NCBI GenBank assembly: GCA_937890785.1
Contig: CALAEC010000182.1
Span: 1-36,379 of the forward strand
Length of the DNA stretch: 36,379 bases
Source of the DNA: an uncultured Actinomycetes bacterium
GTDB taxonomy: Bacteria > Actinomycetota > UBA4738 > CALAEC01
Direction of reading: 5' to 3'
Both the position numbers and the translations under genes were made by a program. This document shows positions 9,863 to 17,787 of this stretch, in pieces (position 1 is the stretch's first letter; the number at the start of each line of letters is the position of its first letter). The notes beneath the pieces are model-generated. The model searched no databases. It was not told where the DNA came from and worked only from the letters and a program-made list of their open reading frames with translations.

Positions 9863-11101
9863 GTGCTCCGCAGCGTCCCCATCCCCGATCAACGACGGCT
9901 GGAGGACTTCCGCGACCCGGCAGGCGACGAGGCCGTCGAGCGGTTGCGCGAGGCGGCGGCGCCGCTGAAGGGGAGTCGCCTGGTCCAGGTCAGCAGCACG
10001 AGCTTCGGGGGTGGCGTGTCCGAGCTCCTGTACTCGCAGATCGCGCTGCTCCAGGACCTCGGGATCGAGGCCGACTGGCAGCTGCTGGAGGGTTCCGAAG
10101 AGTTCTTCACGGTGACGAAGCTGGTCCACAACGCGCTCCAGGGGATGCCGGTGCCGTGGACCGCCGCCTTCGAGGACGCGTACCTCGACCAAGTCCGGTT
10201 GAACGCCGAGCGATTCGAGCCCGACGCCGACTTCGTGTTCGTCCACGACCCGCAGCCGGTGGCCCTGCTGACCTTCCTCGAGGAGTCCGGCCGCCGCACC
10301 GGCCGGTGGGCATGGCGGTGCCACATCGACCTCTCGCAGCCGATGGAGCAGGTGTGGTCGTTCTTCGCCCTGCACGTGGCTCGGTACGACGCGGCCGTGT
10401 TCACGCTCCAGGACTTCGCCAAACCCGGCATGGCCTCGCGCGTGTCGATCATCCCGCCCTCGATCGACCCCCTGTCGCCGAAGAACGCGTACCTCGATCC
10501 CGAGGCGGTCCGCGAGATCGTGACGGCCTACGGCGTCGATGCCGAGCGACCCGTGGTGACGCAGGTCTCCAGGTTCGATCCGTGGAAGGACCCGCTCGGC
10601 GTGATCGACGCGTTCCGCGAGGCCAAGGAGGAGGTGCCGGGCGCTCAGCTGATCCTGGTGGGTTCGATGGCCCACGACGACCCCGAGGCCTGGCACTTCC
10701 TCGAGCTTGCGCAGGAGCACAGCGGCGATGATCCCGACATCCACATCCTCACGAACCTCCAGGACGTCGGCCCGGTGGTGGTGAATGCGTTCCAGCGCGC
10801 CTCGGACGTGGTGGTCCAGAAGTCGATCCGCGAGGGCTTCGGGCTCACCGTGTCGGAGGGGATGTGGAAGGAGCGGCCGGTGATCGGGGGGAACGTCGGC
10901 GGGATCCGTCTGCAGATCGAGGACGGCGTCTGCGGATACCTGGTCGATTCGCCGGGCGAGTGCGCGCGGCGCCTGGTCGAGCTGCTTGGCGACGCAAGGC
11001 AGCGCGAGGAGATGGGCCGCGCCGGACGGGCCCGGGTGCGGGACCGGTTTCTGATCGTTCGGGAGCTGACCGACTACCTCACGCTGCTCGCCTCCCTGTG
11101 A
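9863..11101 (+). CDS. treT: TreT-like trehalose synthase / GT4 glycosyltransferase
   Basis: LVQVSSTSFGGGVSELLYSQIALLQDLGIEADWQLLEGSEEFFTVTKLVHNALQG...WRCHIDLSQPMEQVW...QVSRFDPWKDPLGVIDAF...SDVVVQKSIREGFGLTVSEGMWKERPVIGGNVGGIRLQIEDG. Confidence 0.88.
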   Translation: MLRSVPIPDQRRLEDFRDPAGDEAVERLREAAAPLKGSRLVQVSSTSFGGGVSELLYSQIALLQDLGIEADWQLLEGSEEFFTVTKLVHNALQGMPVPWTAAFEDAYLDQVRLNAERFEPDADFVFVHDPQPVALLTFLEESGRRTGRWAWRCHIDLSQPMEQVWSFFALHVARYDAAVFTLQDFAKPGMASRVSIIPPSIDPLSPKNAYLDPEAVREIVTAYGVDAERPVVTQVSRFDPWKDPLGVIDAFREAKEEVPGAQLILVGSMAHDDPEAWHFLELAQEHSGDDPDIHILTNLQDVGPVVVNAFQRASDVVVQKSIREGFGLTVSEGMWKERPVIGGNVGGIRLQIEDGVCGYLVDSPGECARRLVELLGDARQREEMGRAGRARVRDRFLIVRELTDYLTLLASL

Positions 11102-12549
11102 CCGAACGCCGGATCCTGGTGGCCTCGAACCGAGGCCCGGTCCACTTCGCCGCCGAAGGAGGTGATTTGGTGGCCCGGCGGGGACCGGGCGGGCTGGTCT
11201 CGGCGCTGGCCCCGGTGGTGCAGGAGACCGGCGGGTTGTGGGTGGCCTCGGCGATCGACGAGGGAGACCGACAGAAGGCCGCTGAAGGGCCGGGCGGACG
11301 GCTCGAGGTTGGCATCGACGGGGCTCGGTACAGAGTGCGCCTCGTGTCGCGGGACGAGAAGACCTTCCATCGCTATTACAACGAGATCAGCAACCGGCTG
11401 CTGTGGTTCCTCCATCACTATCTTTGGGACCTGCCGCGGATGCCGAGATTGTCGGGAGACAACCGGACCTCGTGGGAGGCGTACCGACAAGTGAACACGG
11501 CGTTCGCCGAAGCGCTCGCCGAGGAAGCAGGCGGTGGCGAGGCCGACGCGCTGGTGCAGGACTATCACCTGTCGCTGGTGCCGGCGATGCTGCGGGAGCG
11601 AGCCCCGGGCGTCCGCATCGCGCACTTCCACCACGTCCCCTTCGCCGCCGCCGACTATCTCCGGCTGCTCCCTCGGACCGTCCGAGAAGAGCTGCTCACC
11701 GGCCTGCTGGGCGCCGACCTCCTCGGCTTCCACACGGAGCGGTGGGCGGAGAACTTCCTTGGCGCCTGCCGTCTCCTTCCCGGCACCGACGTGCTGTGGC
11801 GCCGCCGGGCGGTTCGGTGGCAAGGGCGGCTCGTGCGAGTGGGCGTCTACCCGATCGCCATCGATGCGGCCCAGCTCCGAGCGGCCGCAGCGAGCCCCTC
11901 GGTCCGCCGTCGCCGTCGGGCCCTGCTGGCGCGGCGGGGCGACCGAGCCCTGCTGCTGCGGGTGGATCGCATCGACCTGTCGAAGAACATCCTTCGGGGC
12001 TTCCTCGCGTACGAGGCGTTGCTCCGCGCGCGGCGGCGCTGGCGCGGTCGGGTGACGTTCCTGGCCCTGCTACAACCCTCGCGCCGCGGTGTGCCCGAGT
12101 ATCGCGCCTATGCCGACGAGTGCCGATCGGAGGCGGATCGCATCAACGCTCAGCTCGGCACGGACTCGTGGACGCCGATCGAGCTTCGGATCGGCGATGA
12201 CTTCGATACGGTCCTGGCCGCCTACGGCATGTACGACGCGCTCCTGGTGAACCCGGTGTTCGACGGGATGAACCTGGTGGCCAAGGAGGGGCCGCTCCTG
12301 AACCGCGCCGCGGGCGCCCTGATCCTTTCCCGTACCGCCGGGGCCCACGCGGAGCTGGGCGGTTCGGCGATCGGCATCGATCCCGTCGACGTGGCCGGGA
12401 CCTCGGAGGCCATCGCGGAGGCCCTGGAGATGCCCCGCGAGGAGCGGACGGTCCGGGCGGTCAGGCTTCGGCGGGCCGCGGCCTCTCGCACGCCCCAGCA
12501 GTGGGTCGGTCGACAGCTGCGCGACCTCGAGCGGATCACCCGGGCCTGA
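11098..12549 (+). CDS. otsA: Alpha,alpha-trehalose-phosphate synthase-like GT20
   Basis: RRILVASNRGPVHFA...RRGPGGLVSALAPV...ALVQDYHLSLVPAMLRERAPGVRIAHFHHVPFA...GFHTERWAENFL...RVDRIDLSKNILRGFLAYEALL...DALLVNPVFDGMNLVAKEG; GTG start overlaps treT stop. Confidence 0.92.
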   Translation: MTERRILVASNRGPVHFAAEGGDLVARRGPGGLVSALAPVVQETGGLWVASAIDEGDRQKAAEGPGGRLEVGIDGARYRVRLVSRDEKTFHRYYNEISNRLLWFLHHYLWDLPRMPRLSGDNRTSWEAYRQVNTAFAEALAEEAGGGEADALVQDYHLSLVPAMLRERAPGVRIAHFHHVPFAAADYLRLLPRTVREELLTGLLGADLLGFHTERWAENFLGACRLLPGTDVLWRRRAVRWQGRLVRVGVYPIAIDAAQLRAAAASPSVRRRRRALLARRGDRALLLRVDRIDLSKNILRGFLAYEALLRARRRWRGRVTFLALLQPSRRGVPEYRAYADECRSEADRINAQLGTDSWTPIELRIGDDFDTVLAAYGMYDALLVNPVFDGMNLVAKEGPLLNRAAGALILSRTAGAHAELGGSAIGIDPVDVAGTSEAIAEALEMPREERTVRAVRLRRAAASRTPQQWVGRQLRDLERITRA

Positions 12550-13309
12550 GCAGCCCTCGCAGGAGCTCGACGAGCTCGGCGGGCCCGTCCACCACGAGGT
12601 CGGCGGCCTCCAGCACGACCGCCGGGGCGTTGGCCGAGCGGACGGCGATGCTGATCCCGACCACGCCCGACCGCCGCAGCTCGTCCACCGCTGCGAACGC
12701 CTCCAGGTCGGGGAGATCGTCGCCCGCGTACAGGATTCCCCGCAGCCGCTCCTCGCCGGCGACTCGCCGGACCACGTCGCCCTTCGACGGTCCCTGCTCC
12801 GGGGCCACCTCGACCACTCGCTTCCCCTCGAGCGCCCGCATCCCGGTCCCGTCGAGCACCGAACCGAGCCCCGCGACGATCGCTTCCCGGGCTGCCTCGA
12901 CATCGCTCGCCGCCCGGTAGTGGATCGAGGCGTGGAACCCCTTCGGCTCCACCCACGCGCCGGGGACCGCAGCGGCCACGCGCTCCAGCTCGGGGAGCAG
13001 GCGGCGCATCGACCGGAGAGCGACCCGAGACGCCGGGTCGACCGGACCGTCGAGGTCCTCCAGCCCGTACAGCCCGTAGAAGCGGACACCCGGAATCCGG
13101 CCGAGCCGTTCGGCCAGGCCGACGGCCCGCCGCCCGGAGACCACTGCCACCACCGCGAACCGCCGGGCCAGGGCCGATAGGACCTCGGCAGTCCCCTCGA
13201 CCGGCGCGGCCCGCTCGGGGTCGGGGACGATCTCGGCCAGGGTTCCGTCGAAGTCGAGGAACAGCCCCGCGGGACCGGGGTCGGCAGCGATCGTGGAGAG
13301 CGCGTTCAT
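12536..13309 (-). CDS. otsB: Trehalose-phosphatase (HAD superfamily)
   Basis: GLFLDFDGTLAEIVPDPERA...VVSGRRAVGLAERLGRIPGVRFYGLYGLEDLDG...GILYAGDDLPDLEAFAAVDEL. Confidence 0.92.
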   Translation of the reverse strand: MNALSTIAADPGPAGLFLDFDGTLAEIVPDPERAAPVEGTAEVLSALARRFAVVAVVSGRRAVGLAERLGRIPGVRFYGLYGLEDLDGPVDPASRVALRSMRRLLPELERVAAAVPGAWVEPKGFHASIHYRAASDVEAAREAIVAGLGSVLDGTGMRALEGKRVVEVAPEQGPSKGDVVRRVAGEERLRGILYAGDDLPDLEAFAAVDELRRSGVVGISIAVRSANAPAVVLEAADLVVDGPAELVELLRGLLRPG

Positions 13310-13346
13310 CGGCGGTCACCCTACCCCTGCTACACTCCCCGCCGAC
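13310..13346. promoter_or_regulatory. 37-bp bidirectional intergenic with opposed -10-like boxes (TAGGGT minus, TACACT plus)
   Basis: accctacccctgctacact between otsB and lipoprotein starts. Confidence 0.45.
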
Positions 13347-14174
13347 GTGCGCCGCGTCGCGCTCCTGCTCCTCGTCCTGCTGCTTCCCGCCTGCCGGTCC
13401 GATCGGGTGGCACTCACATACCGCCTGGCCCCCGGGATTCGGCTGGAGCACCGACTCACACTGGACGCGTCCGTCGTCCGGACACTGGCCGGCGAGACGC
13501 GCCGCGAGGAGATCGTGGCCACGTTCACGGCAGCCCAGGAGGTGGTCGGCCCGTCGGACCAGGGTGGCGTGGAGGCCGCCATCTCGCTGGTCCCCGAGGG
13601 CCTCGAGGTGAACGGCCGCCCCGTGGACATCGGCCCGGCCCAGGAGTTCGCGGTGCGGCTGGGCCCGGACGGGCGCGTGGTGGCCGTCGAGGCCGCCACC
13701 GACGAGGGCACGGATGCGCTCGACCCGGTGGGCCTCGAGCGGATCCTCCCCCGCCTGCGGCCGGTCCTGCCGGGCCGGCCGGTCACCCCCGGGGACGCGT
13801 GGCGTTCCCAGACCGAGTTCACAGACGAGCAGGGCCGGTTCTCCCTGCGGACCCGCTCCCGGCTCACCCAGCTCGGGGTGACCGACGGGCGGGAAGCCGC
13901 GCTGGTGCGCACCACGTACGAGTCGCCGGTGCAGCGTCAGGAGGTGTTCGCCAACGCCGTCGCTCAGGTGACCGGCTCAGACGTCGGCGCGCAGGAGGCC
14001 TGGTTCGCCCTCGACGGCTATCTGGTGCGCGCCGTGGGGGACTCGGTGGGGACGTACCGGGTCACATTCACGCCGCCGGAAGAGGAGGAGGGCCTGGCTC
14101 CGGTTCGGGGCGCGTTGCGGGTGCGCCTCCACCTGGAGATGCAGCTGCTGTCGGCGACCGGCGTGCCGGCCTAG
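13347..14174 (+). CDS. Hypothetical secreted lipoprotein (DUF6263-like by general pattern)
   Basis: VRRVALLLLVLLLPACRSDRVALTYRLAPGIRLEHRLTLDAS...; lipobox LPAC; GTG start. Confidence 0.75.
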   Translation: MRRVALLLLVLLLPACRSDRVALTYRLAPGIRLEHRLTLDASVVRTLAGETRREEIVATFTAAQEVVGPSDQGGVEAAISLVPEGLEVNGRPVDIGPAQEFAVRLGPDGRVVAVEAATDEGTDALDPVGLERILPRLRPVLPGRPVTPGDAWRSQTEFTDEQGRFSLRTRSRLTQLGVTDGREAALVRTTYESPVQRQEVFANAVAQVTGSDVGAQEAWFALDGYLVRAVGDSVGTYRVTFTPPEEEEGLAPVRGALRVRLHLEMQLLSATGVPA

Positions 14175-14707
14175 GCTTCGGCTTCCTGGGCGGCGACGTA
14201 GTCCTCGCCGAGGATGACCGTGATCGACACCTGCGCGTCCGGCGCGGTGTCCTGGAGCTCGGCCCCCTGGAAGTACTGGTCGCGGAGAACGCCCGCGTCG
14301 CCCTCGAACGCGCGCTTGAAGAAGATCTCGGTGACCGCGTACGGCTTGCTGGGGGCGTCGTCGACCGTGGCGACGTCGTAGCCGTCGGCCTCGAGGACCT
14401 CGGCGGCGTCCGCGGCCAGCCCGGCCACGTCCGTGCCGTTCAGAACCTGGAGGGAGATCTCGCTCGCCTCGTGGGTTTCCGGTGCTTCGGGCTCGGTGGT
14501 CACCTCGGGCGGCGGCGTCTCGGTCGCCGCCGGCGACGACGGCTGCGACGGCCTGATCGGCGTGGCCGCCCCGTCGGTCGGGAACGCCTTCGACAGCACG
14601 AACACGCCCAGGGCGAGGGCTGCCACGACGAGGACGAACCTCAGCGCTGCGGTCGCCAACGAGAGGTAGAAGCTCCCTCCGGATGATGGCTCATGCTTGC
14701 CAGCCAA
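14171..14707 (-). CDS. Membrane-anchored LytR C-terminal domain protein
   Basis: One TM, P/T-rich linker, then EISLQVLNGTDVAGLAADAAEVLEADGYDVATVDDAPSKPYAVTEIFFK. Confidence 0.85.
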   Translation of the reverse strand: MAGKHEPSSGGSFYLSLATAALRFVLVVAALALGVFVLSKAFPTDGAATPIRPSQPSSPAATETPPPEVTTEPEAPETHEASEISLQVLNGTDVAGLAADAAEVLEADGYDVATVDDAPSKPYAVTEIFFKRAFEGDAGVLRDQYFQGAELQDTAPDAQVSITVILGEDYVAAQEAEA

Positions 14708-14719
14708 TCCTCCTCCGAG

Positions 14720-14977
14720 TCATCGCCCAAGTCCGAGGTCCCGGGCGAACCGCTGCCGGCGGCGGGCGGTCCGCAGGCGGCGCAGCCGCCTGACGAGCAT
14801 GGGATCGTACCGTAACGCTTCCGGGGCGTCGATGAGGTCGTTCAGCAGCTGATAATACCGCGCGGGCGAGAGGCCGAGCTCGGTGCGGATGGAGCGGTCC
14901 TTCGAGCCCGAACGCTGCCACCAGCCCCGCTCGAAGTCGAGGATCGCCCGCGAACGATCGTCCAGTGTCTCGTCCAT
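14720..14977 (-). CDS. DUF3263 protein
   Basis: DDRSRAILDFERGWWQRSGSKDRSIRTELGLSPARYYQLLNDLIDAPEALRYDPMLVRRLRRLR. Confidence 0.92.
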   Translation of the reverse strand: MDETLDDRSRAILDFERGWWQRSGSKDRSIRTELGLSPARYYQLLNDLIDAPEALRYDPMLVRRLRRLRTARRRQRFARDLGLGR

Positions 14978-15028
14978 GTGGGGTCACCACGAGCATAGGT
15001 GCGCGGTGAGGGCCGTTCAAGGATCCCG

Positions 15029-16282
15029 CTACGGGAACAGCCCTCGCGTGGTGTGCGCCTCGGCCACGCGCTGCACGCCGAGGATCGTGGCCGCCTGCCG
15101 CATCGTCACCTTCCGCTCCTCGGCCAGGTCGAGCACGCTCACGTATGACTCCTCCATCACCTTCCGGAGCTTGGCGTTGACCTCGTCCGCGGTCCAGAAG
15201 TAGGCCTGGAGGTCCTGCACCCATTCGAAGTACGACACCGTGACGCCGCCGGCGTTCGCCAGGATGTCGGGGACCACGCGCACCCTTCGGTCGTGGAGGA
15301 TCTCGTCGGCCTCCGGAGTTGTGGGACCGTTGGCCGCCTCGACCACGATCCTGGCGTGGATCCGATCGGCGTTCCCCTCGGTGATGACCTCCTCGAGCGC
15401 CGCGGGGATCAGCACGTCGCACTCGAGCTCGAGGAGCTCCTCGTTCGTCACCGACTCGCCGCCTTCGTACCCTGCCACGGTTTTCGTCTCGGCGTGGTGC
15501 GAAGCCAGCCCGACCGGCGACAGCCCCCGCGGGTTGTACACGCCGCCCCCAACGTCGCCGACGCCGACAACGATGCATCCCTGCTCGCTGAGGAGCTGCA
15601 CGACCGGCGCCCCGACCTTGCCGTAGCCCTGTACCACCACCCGGGCTTCGTCCACCGGCATCGCCAGGTGCTTCAGCGTGGCCACGGTCACGTACATCAC
15701 GCCTCGTCCCGTGGCCGCTCGCCGCCCGGCGGAGCCCCCGACCGCGAGCGGTTTCCCGGTGACCACCCCCGGAACCGAGTACCCCGAGTTCATCGAATAG
15801 GTATCCATGATCCAGGCCATGACCTGCTCGTCGGTCCCGACATCGGGCGCGGGGATGTCGCGCTCCGGCCCGATCAGCGGAAGGATCTCCGAGGCATACC
15901 GCCGGGTCAGCGCCTCGAGCTCGCGCTCGGAGAGCTCCTTCGGGTTGACCACCACTCCACCCTTGGCGCCGCCGTAGGGGATGCCCACGACCGCGCACTT
16001 CCACGTCATCCACATGGCCAGTGCCTTGACCTCTTCGAGGTTCACGCTGGGGTGGTACCGGATGCCGCCCTTGGAGGGGCCGCGCGAGGTGTTGTGGTGG
16101 ACGCGGTACCCGGTGAACGACCGAACGGTGTCGTCGTCCATCCGGATCGGGACCGACACGATCAGCGCCCGCTTCGGGTTCCGGAGGACCTCGTGGACGT
16201 TGGGGTCCAGGTTCATGATCCTGGCCGCCTGATCGAGCTGGGCCAGAGCCTGATCCCACGCGCTCCCGCTCACTCGTCGCAC
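15029..16282 (-). CDS. gdhA: Glu/Leu/Phe/Val dehydrogenase (glutamate dehydrogenase)
   Basis: 417 aa; FTGYRVHHNTSRGPSKGGIRYHPSVNLEEVKALAMWMTWKCAVVGIPYGGAKGGV...DIPAPDVGTDEQVMAWIMDTYS...GYGKVGAPVVQLL...VVEAANGPTTPEAD. Confidence 0.95.
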   Translation of the reverse strand: MRRVSGSAWDQALAQLDQAARIMNLDPNVHEVLRNPKRALIVSVPIRMDDDTVRSFTGYRVHHNTSRGPSKGGIRYHPSVNLEEVKALAMWMTWKCAVVGIPYGGAKGGVVVNPKELSERELEALTRRYASEILPLIGPERDIPAPDVGTDEQVMAWIMDTYSMNSGYSVPGVVTGKPLAVGGSAGRRAATGRGVMYVTVATLKHLAMPVDEARVVVQGYGKVGAPVVQLLSEQGCIVVGVGDVGGGVYNPRGLSPVGLASHHAETKTVAGYEGGESVTNEELLELECDVLIPAALEEVITEGNADRIHARIVVEAANGPTTPEADEILHDRRVRVVPDILANAGGVTVSYFEWVQDLQAYFWTADEVNAKLRKVMEESYVSVLDLAEERKVTMRQAATILGVQRVAEAHTTRGLFP

Positions 16283-16352
16283 TCCTTGGCTCGGAGGGGG
16301 GTCTCAGGGTATATCGGAACCTCCCGAGCCGCCCTGGAATCGCCCCGCCCGC

Positions 16353-17780
16353 TCAGGACGGCTCGACCACGGCGTTCGCGCGACCGTCGGCCATGGCCAC
16401 GACCCGATCGAACCCTCGAGCCACCTCCTGGTCGTGGGTGGCCACCAGGCAGCACGTCCCCTCCGCGGCGGCCCGGCGGAGCGCCTCGAGGACGGCCCGC
16501 GCCCACCCGGTGTCCTGGTGGCCGGTGGGCTCGTCGGCCATCAGCAGCCGGGGGGAAAGCACCAGGGCCCGGGCCAGGGCGGCCCGCTGCTGCTCGCCGA
16601 CGGAGGTCTCCCGGGGCTGGCGGTCCTGGAGCTCGGTGAGCCCCAGCCGGTCGAGCAGGTCGTCGACGCGCTCGTGATCGAGCCGGCCGGCCAGCCGTCC
16701 CGGGTACTCCACGTTGGCACGAACCGACAGTTCATCGAGGAGACCGAACCGCTGCGGGAGGATGGCGACGTCGGACCAGGTCGGGCGATCGCCGACGGGC
16801 CCGCCGCGCGACCAGACCACCTCGCCGCGATCCGGCACCTCCCACCCGCCGATCACGTTGAGGAGGGTGGTCTTCCCCGATCCGGACCGGCCCACCAGGC
16901 CCACCAGACACCCGGCCGGGAGGGAGAGACGCACGCCGTCCAGAGCGTGCACCACCTCGTCGCCGCGCCGATACGATTTCTCGACGTCGACGATGTCCAC
17001 GAGCGGCTCCTCCGGTCCGAGGGGGTCCGGGTCCGCCAACGGCGGCGCCAGGAGCGGCGACGCGGCGCCTGGACGGGCGAACGGCGAGCCCGCCGCCCCG
17101 ACGCCGGCGCGTCCGGCGCGAGCGGCGACGCGGCGGCCGTGGTCCAGCCCCACGACCTCGTCGGCGCGGCGGCGGAGCGCGGGGTCGTGGGTAGCGACCA
17201 CGACCGTCACCCCCGAGGCCACCACCTCGCGCACGGCCTCGAGCAGCCCGCGGCCGGACGCCGAGTCGAGCTCCGCGGTGGGCTCGTCCGCGACCACCAC
17301 ATCGGTCCCGGCCGCCAGCACCTGGGCGAAAGCCGCCCGCTGCTGCTCGCCCCCGGACAGCTCGTCGGGCCGGTGGTGGAGCCGACCGACCAACCCCAGA
17401 GCATCCAGGAGCTCGGCGACGTCGATCAGGGGCGGACGCCCCGCCCTCCGGGTCGACTGGCGGAGATGCTCCTCGAGCGTGAGGTACGGCAGGAAGTTGT
17501 CGGACGGCCGCTGGAACACGAAGCCGACGTCGCGGCGTCGGAGGCGCCGCAGCCGCGCCCCCGAGGCCCGCTCCACGGAGGTGCCGGCCACCTCGACGGT
17601 GCCTCGATCGGGCCGATCCATCCCCGCCAGCAGCCTGAGCATCGTCGACTTGCCGCTGCCCGACGGCCCCACCACGGCGGTGAGGGCGGCGGCCGGGAAC
17701 GCCGCCGTGACCCCAGCAAGGGCCCGAACCTCGCTGGCCGCGGTTCGGTAGGTCTTGACGACGTCGTCGCATCGGGCCAC
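16353..17780 (-). CDS. ABC transporter ATP-binding protein with two fused NBDs (TTG at 17798 or GTG at 17780)
   Basis: Two Walker A (GPSGSGKST, GRSGSGKTT), two Walker B (VVVADEPTAELD, LLMADEPTGHQD), signatures LSGGEQQR and TSVGEQQR. Confidence 0.93.
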   Translation of the reverse strand: MARCDDVVKTYRTAASEVRALAGVTAAFPAAALTAVVGPSGSGKSTMLRLLAGMDRPDRGTVEVAGTSVERASGARLRRLRRRDVGFVFQRPSDNFLPYLTLEEHLRQSTRRAGRPPLIDVAELLDALGLVGRLHHRPDELSGGEQQRAAFAQVLAAGTDVVVADEPTAELDSASGRGLLEAVREVVASGVTVVVATHDPALRRRADEVVGLDHGRRVAARAGRAGVGAAGSPFARPGAASPLLAPPLADPDPLGPEEPLVDIVDVEKSYRRGDEVVHALDGVRLSLPAGCLVGLVGRSGSGKTTLLNVIGGWEVPDRGEVVWSRGGPVGDRPTWSDVAILPQRFGLLDELSVRANVEYPGRLAGRLDHERVDDLLDRLGLTELQDRQPRETSVGEQQRAALARALVLSPRLLMADEPTGHQDTGWARAVLEALRRAAAEGTCCLVATHDQEVARGFDRVVAMADGRANAVVEPS

Positions 17781-17787
17781 CCAGGTC

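Noticed and set aside
15008-15045. Nested inverted repeats around the GDH stop codon (TCCCG-CTA-CGGGA inside GAGGGC...GCCCTC)
   Set aside because: Short arms, no U-tract, expected often at this GC; only weak terminator evidence.
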